This document shows, piece by piece, positions 59,182 through 64,000 of a DNA stretch of 64,000 bases. Both the position numbers and the translations under genes were made by a program. Below the pieces are notes generated by a model that did no database searches, was not told the origin of the DNA, and saw only the letters and a program-made list of their open reading frames with translations. Positions within the stretch are counted from its first letter, which is position 1, and every line of letters starts with the position of its first letter. Where the stretch lies: contig KE159598.1 of assembly GCA_000403275.2 (NCBI GenBank), positions 1,223,712-1,287,711 on the forward strand. Direction: 5' to 3'. This stretch comes from Lachnospiraceae bacterium 28-4 (lineage in GTDB: Bacteria; Bacillota; Clostridia; Lachnospirales; Lachnospiraceae).

Positions 59182-59679
59182 CTACCTCACCTCCCTGTCT
59201 TTGTTTTTTGCAGTGGTTTTTTCTCCGGGGACAGGCGGCGCGGCAAGCTGGCCTTTAATAGACGGCTTTTCCTGCTGCTTCCTTACCGCCTCCCTTTCTT
59301 CCCGCACCAGGTCCACAAACCCGTCCAGCACAGCCGGATGGCTCCCTACTATAAAATCCAGCCCCCGGTCAGAACCGTGCATACTGCCCATATCAAAACT
59401 GCCTGCCCACTCCCTATTGCTCCGGGAAAAGCGTCCGTCATAATTAAGGTGCTGGAGGGTATTTGCCAGCACCCATTCCACGCGGTCAGGGCCGTACTCC
59501 TCCATGACCGGCCTGATGCACTCTTTTTTCAGGTGCATCCCGTCAAAGTTCTCCCGTATTGCCGCCTCAACCGCTTTCTTACAGGCAATATTCAGCTTGT
59601 GTGACTCCCTGAAAAGGGCTGTTTCTTCCCTCTCCCTTGCTTCTGCCGGGGATCGTTTATAAATCTGCGGATATTCCAA
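59182..59679 (-). CDS. DUF3849 family protein
   Basis: 165 residues. Pattern IYKRSPAEAREREETALFRESHKLNIACKKAVEAAI, then YGPDRVEWVLANTLQHLNYDGRFSRSNREWA, matches DUF3849 (given here in pieces). C-terminal tail includes KPSIKGQLAAP. A common ICE-borne cytoplasmic protein of unknown function. Spacing to PrgI is 1 base. Confidence 0.85.
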   Translation of the reverse strand: MEYPQIYKRSPAEAREREETALFRESHKLNIACKKAVEAAIRENFDGMHLKKECIRPVMEEYGPDRVEWVLANTLQHLNYDGRFSRSNREWAGSFDMGSMHGSDRGLDFIVGSHPAVLDGFVDLVREEREAVRKQQEKPSIKGQLAAPPVPGEKTTAKNKDREVR

Positions 59680-59729
59680 TCCTTTTCCCTCCTTCCGATC
59701 TCATGTTCCATGCAGCCACAGGCGGCATA

Positions 59730-60359
59730 TCACCGCGCCCCCTTATCCGCTACCCTCTGGCCCTCCGGGGCGGGGCGTGCTGCAACCTCCTTCGCGGCGT
59801 TCTGCAAGGCTCCGCGCAGGGACGGCTTCTCCACCGCTTTCTCATATTCCCCCAGGACTGCCGTATTTATGGCCTTGCGCATTTCCGCCGTAGTCGGGCA
59901 GCAGATATCATGGTATTTCCCATCGCCGCCTTTGCTGCTGGGCATGGCGACAAATTTCCCTTTTTCGCTGTCCATGATGCGGATTCCGTTGACCGCAAAA
60001 CAGCCGCCGATCGTTGCACTGGCAAAGGCAAGCAGGTTCCCTTTGTCCTCCTTCATGGGATAGACTTTTACGTTAATTTCCAATGTGTTGTTCTGGTTCT
60101 CCATAGCATCCTCCTTTTGATGTTCCATTTCCTGTAAGGGCATAAGCGCCCCGTTTTCGTAGCTGTATCCTGCTTTCCTGGCCGCATTAAGCGTTTCATC
60201 CGACACGCGCCCATACAGTGCAAGGTCGGTATCTGCCGCAAACAGCAGCATATCCCGCTCATTAAATTCCTCCGGTAGTTTGCCGTTCCATGTACGGCGC
60301 ATCTGCCCGGCTTCATCCATGCGGTATCTGGCAGGCATCCTTCTTCCTTCCATATACAT
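59730..60359 (-). CDS. SpoVG-domain protein, in-frame fusion or two overlapping starts
   Basis: 209-residue frame. The C-terminal 124 residues, from an internal ATG at 60104 with a strong AGGAGGATGCT site, form a SpoVG-like domain (INVKVYPMKEDKGNLLAFASATIGG, KGKFVAMPSSKGGDGKYHDI; split for length). The first 85 residues are an unrelated helical segment (EEFNERDMLLFAADTDLALYGRV). The internal site suggests either a short product (59730-60104), a fusion, or both. SpoVG binds nucleic acids; its role in ICEs is unknown. Confidence 0.82.
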   Translation of the reverse strand: MYMEGRRMPARYRMDEAGQMRRTWNGKLPEEFNERDMLLFAADTDLALYGRVSDETLNAARKAGYSYENGALMPLQEMEHQKEDAMENQNNTLEINVKVYPMKEDKGNLLAFASATIGGCFAVNGIRIMDSEKGKFVAMPSSKGGDGKYHDICCPTTAEMRKAINTAVLGEYEKAVEKPSLRGALQNAAKEVAARPAPEGQRVADKGAR

Positions 60360-60368
60360 CCGTCCCCC

Positions 60369-61238
60369 TTAGTGTGCATTGAAGATTGAGCGCGAGATTG
60401 AACTTGTCTTAAAAAGCGAGAAGCATAAAAGCAGCGTATACCCGGCGCACTTCCAGATTGCCCCGTGGATATTCGCCGCGCTCCCGATATTTGACACAAG
60501 GACAGAATAAATGGCTATACATACCATGATAAAAAAGCCCTGCAATCCAAGCGCCACAAGCCCCCGCAGGTAGTTGTTCCCCATCTGTCCCCACTCCCGG
60601 TTGGTCATGGTGGCAAAAGGGATTGCGCCCACGGAACAGTAAATATAGATTTCCACCATGCGCCCCACCAGCACCAGCATGACGCAGACAGACAGTATCG
60701 GGGTGGTAATCCGGATTAACACCGTTTCCACCAAAAGCCCGAACAGTTCCCCGTTCCCCATTGTCTCAAGCTGCGCCGTCAGGCTCCCCATGACGGCATC
60801 AAACTGGATGCTCGTATTCCCGGTGATCACCCCGGCGCTCTGGCGCACCACGTTCTGCGAAAGTTCAAAGATCGCCATTGTGATGTCAAAAGTGTGTGTG
60901 ACAAGGTAGGTCGCAACAAATACCTTGAAAATCCATTTGAAAATATTGAAAGTGTCAAAATCGTGCATGTTATTTTTTTCAGTAATCATACTGATCAGTT
61001 CATAGCACAGGACGAATGTTAAAATAATTCCGGCTATGGGGACGATCACGTTATCCGATAAGGAGCGGATCATGGAAAACACCCCGGCATTCCAGTCCTG
61101 GGGTGTTTTTCCTACATCCGCCGCCACGTCCCCGACCGCTTCGTTTACCTGGTCGAACAGCCCGGAAAGGTTCCCTGTGATGCACTCAATCAGGAACTCT
61201 TTTATCCACTGCCCGATCTGGTCGAGGATATTCAGCAT
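60369..61238 (-). CDS. TrbL/VirB6-like conjugal transfer membrane protein
   Basis: 289 residues with about six membrane helices, for example VIVPIAGIILTFVLCYELI, FKVFVATYLVTHTFDITMA and LGLQGFFIMVCIAIYSVLV. An amphipathic N-terminus (ILDQIGQWIKEFLIECI) is typical of this family in Clostridia ICEs. It forms part of the translocation channel. The next gene upstream is the truncated maff2, as in related elements. Confidence 0.9.
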   Translation of the reverse strand: MLNILDQIGQWIKEFLIECITGNLSGLFDQVNEAVGDVAADVGKTPQDWNAGVFSMIRSLSDNVIVPIAGIILTFVLCYELISMITEKNNMHDFDTFNIFKWIFKVFVATYLVTHTFDITMAIFELSQNVVRQSAGVITGNTSIQFDAVMGSLTAQLETMGNGELFGLLVETVLIRITTPILSVCVMLVLVGRMVEIYIYCSVGAIPFATMTNREWGQMGNNYLRGLVALGLQGFFIMVCIAIYSVLVSNIGSAANIHGAIWKCAGYTLLLCFSLFKTSSISRSIFNAH

Positions 61239-61253
61239 AGGCGCTCACCTGCC

Positions 61254-61340
61254 TTAGTTGAACAGGTTCGCAAGCAGGGGGATAAGCTGCATCCCGATCA
61301 GTGCCACGCCGCCGCCCGCCATGAGCTGTGTTATCCCCAA
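61254..61340 (-). pseudogene. Maff2-family protein, C-terminal remnant
   Basis: The minus frame reads GITQLMAGGGVALIGMQLIPLL then ANLFN and stop, the C-terminus of the small Maff2 membrane protein normally found just before the TrbL-like gene. The frame is cut immediately upstream (TAA at 61341-61343) by a serine-recombinase element. The missing N-terminal part should be at the far end of that insertion. Confidence 0.75.
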
Positions 61341-61431
61341 TTAGTAGGAACAATACAGCTTTCTGGCGGGCGGCGGCACGTCAAGAAATATATATGGAGT
61401 TTTTAAAGAATCCCCCGGAGCGGGGGAGCGG

Positions 61432-63096
61432 TCAGCCTGTGACCTGCTCCACTTCCGGTATGGGTTTGAGATTAAAATGAATTTCGATAGAAATGTGTCT
61501 TGTCTTATCGCTGTCTATGGTTTCATGGACAACGATTTCTTTAATCAGGCGGTTTAAGGTGGAAGCATCCAGCTCGTTGATGTCCCGGTATTCCTGTATG
61601 GATTCCACCCACTGCCTTGCGTCCACGGCAAGCCGGATTTCATCGGCAAGGCGTTTCCGGCCTTCCTCAACCTTGGCTTTTAATTCCGCCTGTTCCTTCT
61701 GTGTCTTTTCCAGCAGGAGATTGAAGTTTTCTTCTGTGATTCGTCCGGCTACCATATCCTCATAGAGCCGCAATACCATCTTTTCCAGCACTTCAATCCG
61801 TTCTTCGTCTTTGGCAAGAGTGCGCTCCATCGCTTCCCGCTGGTCTTTCTGCTCGGTCTGGCAGGTGTCGGTCAGCCGTCCGGCCACCGCTTCGCTGTCG
61901 GTCAGGGCAGCGGCGGCGCACTCCCGGATTTTGTTCAGCACAAGAGAATAGAGCGTGTCAAATTCAACCCGGTGCTGTGTGCAGTGCTGCTTCCCATAGG
62001 CATTATAGGTCTTGCAGGAGAAAATCCGCTTCGGGAACTTCTCATGCGTGGTGCGGATGGTGAGAGCCTTTCCGCACTCCCCGCATTTTATCAGCCCTGC
62101 AAAGAGGTTGATTTCCCCGGATTTGCCCGGTCGCTGGCGGGATTTCAGTTTTTCCTGCACAATCGCAAAGTCCTTTTTGTCCACCAGCGGCTCATGCGTC
62201 CCCTCCACCACAATCCAGTCCTCCGGCTTCTTATCCCGGATAGTGCCGATTTTAAAGCGGTACTCGGTCTTTTGGGAAGCGATTGCGCCGGTGTAGACGG
62301 GGTTCATCAGGATTTCCTTAATCACGGAGAAGTCCCAGACGTACCGCCCGTTTTCCGGGTCTTTCTTTTCCCATTTGGTGCGGATGTTCCGGTGTCCCCG
62401 CTTCCGGTTCCACCATGTCGGGCAGGGGTGCTTTTCTTCCTCCAGCCTGCGCCGGATGTAGTTGGGGCCGTGGCCGTCCAGCGCATATCCGAAAATCAGC
62501 CGGACAACCGGGGCGGTTTCCCCGTCAATGAGAAGGTGGTTCTTGTCCTCCGGGTCTTTCTTGTAGCCAAACGGGGCGATACAGCCGGTGAACTGGCCTT
62601 TCTGCGCCTTCAGTACATAGGAAGAATGGACTTTCTTGGAAATATCCTTGCTGTACATTTCATTCAGGATATTTTTAAAGGGCGCAATGTCGTTGTTGTC
62701 CCGCATGGTGTCGATACCGTCATTCATGGCGATGTAGCGCACACCGTTTCTTGGGAAGAAGTCCTCGATAAGCTGCCCGGTCTGCAAGTAGTTCCGTCCT
62801 AACCTCGATAAATCCTTTGTAATCACAAGGTTTACCTGTTTCCGCTCAATGGCTTTCAACATCCGTTTCAGGTCGGGACGTTCCATGTTCAAGCCGGTAA
62901 AGCCGTCGTCCTGATAGACTGCCGCAACCTCCCATCCCTGCTTTTCGCAGAACTTTTCCAGCATATCCCGCTGGTTTTCGATACTTGCACTCGTGCCGTC
63001 AAGGTCATCATCTTTTGAGAGCCTGCAATAAATCGCTGCCCGGAAACTCCCGGCAAAGAGTGCGTCCATCCCTGTATATCCAAAAGTGTTCATCAT
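61432..63096 (-). CDS. Large serine recombinase of the nested element
   Basis: 554 residues. Catalytic Ser about residue 27 (IYCRLSKDDD), NLVITKDLSRLGRNY, recombinase domain, zinc ribbon IKCGECGKALTI...FSCKTYN...C, long coiled coil, and a C-terminal IVVHETIDSDKTRHISIEI strand region. Sequence is distinct from the three recombinases at 11-16 kb. It starts 6 bp after the stop of the small gene at 63103, with a weak ribosome site, so coupling is likely. It probably integrated this element into maff2. Confidence 0.95.
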   Translation of the reverse strand: MMNTFGYTGMDALFAGSFRAAIYCRLSKDDDLDGTSASIENQRDMLEKFCEKQGWEVAAVYQDDGFTGLNMERPDLKRMLKAIERKQVNLVITKDLSRLGRNYLQTGQLIEDFFPRNGVRYIAMNDGIDTMRDNNDIAPFKNILNEMYSKDISKKVHSSYVLKAQKGQFTGCIAPFGYKKDPEDKNHLLIDGETAPVVRLIFGYALDGHGPNYIRRRLEEEKHPCPTWWNRKRGHRNIRTKWEKKDPENGRYVWDFSVIKEILMNPVYTGAIASQKTEYRFKIGTIRDKKPEDWIVVEGTHEPLVDKKDFAIVQEKLKSRQRPGKSGEINLFAGLIKCGECGKALTIRTTHEKFPKRIFSCKTYNAYGKQHCTQHRVEFDTLYSLVLNKIRECAAAALTDSEAVAGRLTDTCQTEQKDQREAMERTLAKDEERIEVLEKMVLRLYEDMVAGRITEENFNLLLEKTQKEQAELKAKVEEGRKRLADEIRLAVDARQWVESIQEYRDINELDASTLNRLIKEIVVHETIDSDKTRHISIEIHFNLKPIPEVEQVTG

Positions 63097-63102
63097 AACC
63101 GT

Positions 63103-63300
63103 TTACCCGCACAATCCAGACGGAACACGGTCACTTGGAACCTCATCTTTATTATACCCTATTTCTTGTGATTTAGCAAGATATTCTTTATCTGTTTTTC
63201 TGGTGTGTTTCTGTGCGATAAGGCTCACGAAAACGTCCGTAGCGTCCAGTTCGCCGTCAAATACTGTGGTGACATGAATCTCTGTTTTATTTTTCGCCAT
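63103..63300 (-). CDS. Small conserved transposon protein
   Basis: 65 residues from ATG 63300 (GGAGG 10 bases upstream). Opens MAKNKTEIHVTTVFDGELDA then TDVFVSLIAQK; ends PSGLCG. Small acidic-to-neutral protein seen immediately upstream of this type of recombinase. It might be a directionality factor or a regulator; family not firmly recognised. Confidence 0.75.
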   Translation of the reverse strand: MAKNKTEIHVTTVFDGELDATDVFVSLIAQKHTRKTDKEYLAKSQEIGYNKDEVPSDRVPSGLCG

Positions 63301-63553
63301 AGGCAGTTGTCCTCCATGCATGAAAACAGCCAGACAGGGAAGGTCGGCAACGAAGTCCGGCAACGGGCTTCAAAAAACCTTGGAACGAATCCTTGTCTGG
63401 CGGTTGGGTTATTTTATACTTTTTCTTTTATTTTTCTGTTGCTTTGGTTGTTAAAGGGGAGAAAAGCCGACAGTTACGGGATTTTGCCTGGCAACCGGCC
63501 CGGCAACGGGACAGCAACGAAGTGTGCAACGGGCTGTCATTTGCCGGATTTTT

Positions 63554-64000
63554 TCAGAATGGAAGCTCCATCTGCTCCGGCACTGGTGTAAATCCCTCCG
63601 GGGTTTTTCCCGCCCCGTTGCCAGTGTCCGTTGCCAAGGCACAAGCGTCAGCTTTTGCCTTTTGTTCCCGCTCCCATCCTTTTTGTCTGCCGTACCCGGC
63701 AAACATACGGGGATTGGAGAAATAATTCCAGCCGGTGACGCACTGGTTCATTATCTCGTTGATTTCCCGTATCTCCCATTGTTTCGGCTCGTCAAAAGCG
63801 TGGTTTAAGGCTTCTTTGTAAAGTTGTTTGGAGCAGACGGTATCGCCGGGGTAGCTGTCAAGGAAAGCCTGAATCATCCCGGCTTTGGTGTCCTCCGGCA
63901 TAAAGTCCCGCTGGTGTTCTTTTAGATAGCGCACCATTTCCGGGCTGAATGTCAGCTTCCATCTGCCGCTTCTGTAAATCTCCATCGCTTCCGCCCATAC
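63554..64000 (-). CDS. VapE-family (virulence-associated E) protein, C-terminal part
   Basis: The frame is open through the right edge; at least 148 codons are visible. Reads VWAEAMEIYRSGRWKLTFS at the edge, the transition found at the end of VapE helicase-like proteins, then a helical tail with YGRQKGWERE and ending MELPF. VapE-like primase/helicase proteins occur in prophages and mobile islands. The catalytic part lies outside the window. Confidence 0.6.
   Translation of the reverse strand, partial: VWAEAMEIYRSGRWKLTFSPEMVRYLKEHQRDFMPEDTKAGMIQAFLDSYPGDTVCSKQLYKEALNHAFDEPKQWEIREINEIMNQCVTGWNYFSNPRMFAGYGRQKGWEREQKAKADACALATDTGNGAGKTPEGFTPVPEQMELPF

Larger units (their letters stand above)
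61339..64000 (-). mobile_element. Serine-recombinase element inserted in maff2 (left end; continues past window)
   Basis: The maff2 frame breaks at about 61338, 92 bp from the stop of a large serine recombinase, the typical position of an attachment site. The element also carries a small conserved protein and a VapE-like protein and extends beyond 64000. The junction shows GGGG next to TTAGTAGG; the exact crossover dinucleotide is not determined. Confidence 0.7.

Overview
The window is from a low-to-mid-GC Firmicute, most likely a gut Lachnospiraceae or related Clostridia. The evidence is Gram-positive surface and sortase genes, a Spo0A-like small protein, a SpoVG-domain protein, and the gene content of large Clostridia integrative and conjugative elements (ICEs). 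These include a giant methylase/SNF2 helicase, a PrgI protein, a VirB4 ATPase, an M23 plus NlpC/P60 hydrolase, DUF4315 and DUF4366 proteins, TopB, and serine recombinases. Most genes lie on the minus strand. No rRNA, tRNA, CRISPR array or recognisable antibiotic-resistance gene was seen.

Layout. 1-1.7 kb: the start of a Wadjet-type anti-plasmid operon (jetA DUF2397, then jetB DUF2398 running off the edge). 2.5-10.2 kb: an AT-rich operon of two related Ski2-like helicases; the second is split by an IS110-family element. The 5' regions of these two operons (about 1.66-2.50 kb and 10.36-11.01 kb) are homologous and end in a 164-bp direct repeat, so the defence genes look like exchangeable cassettes stacked beside the recombinases. 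11.0-16.0 kb: three overlapping large serine recombinases with a truncated fourth reading frame at the cassette junction. 16.1-18.9 kb: a DUF6870 gene, a structured GC-rich spacer, a sigma-region-4-like regulator and a degenerate response regulator. 18.87-22.07 kb: a complete RIT (recombinase-in-trio) element with 83-bp inverted termini. 22.2-30.4 kb: a 1,718-residue surface protein and a pseudo-receiver protein, divergent from a LytTR/GHKL (AgrA/AgrC-like) pair, with a 91-bp TGTC tetranucleotide tract between them.

30.4-61.3 kb is the conjugation module: a candidate oriT, MOBP relaxase, TOPRIM primase, MobC, a 3,489-residue methylase/helicase with an overprinted tnpV, a divergent XRE repressor at a consensus promoter, TopB, a sortase with a matching IPKTG protein, DUF4366 and DUF4315 proteins, a cell-wall hydrolase, DUF6674, an adenine methyltransferase, a radical-SAM protein, VirB4, PrgI, DUF3849, a SpoVG-domain protein and a TrbL/VirB6-like channel protein. 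The next expected gene (maff2) is cut after its last 27 codons by another serine-recombinase element, which runs off the right edge with a small conserved protein and a VapE-like C-terminus. The VirD4 coupling protein is not visible and presumably lies beyond that insertion.

How it fits together: an XRE switch at 44.75 kb probably controls the transfer genes. Relaxase, MobC, TopB and the methylase/helicase process the DNA. VirB4, PrgI, the TrbL-like protein and the hydrolase build the channel, while the sortase/IPKTG pair and DUF4366 protein decorate the envelope. The cargo comprises anti-plasmid and putative antiphage functions plus a cell-density-regulated surface adhesin. At least four further mobile elements (IS110, RIT, the three-recombinase module and the maff2 insertion) are nested in or beside the ICE.
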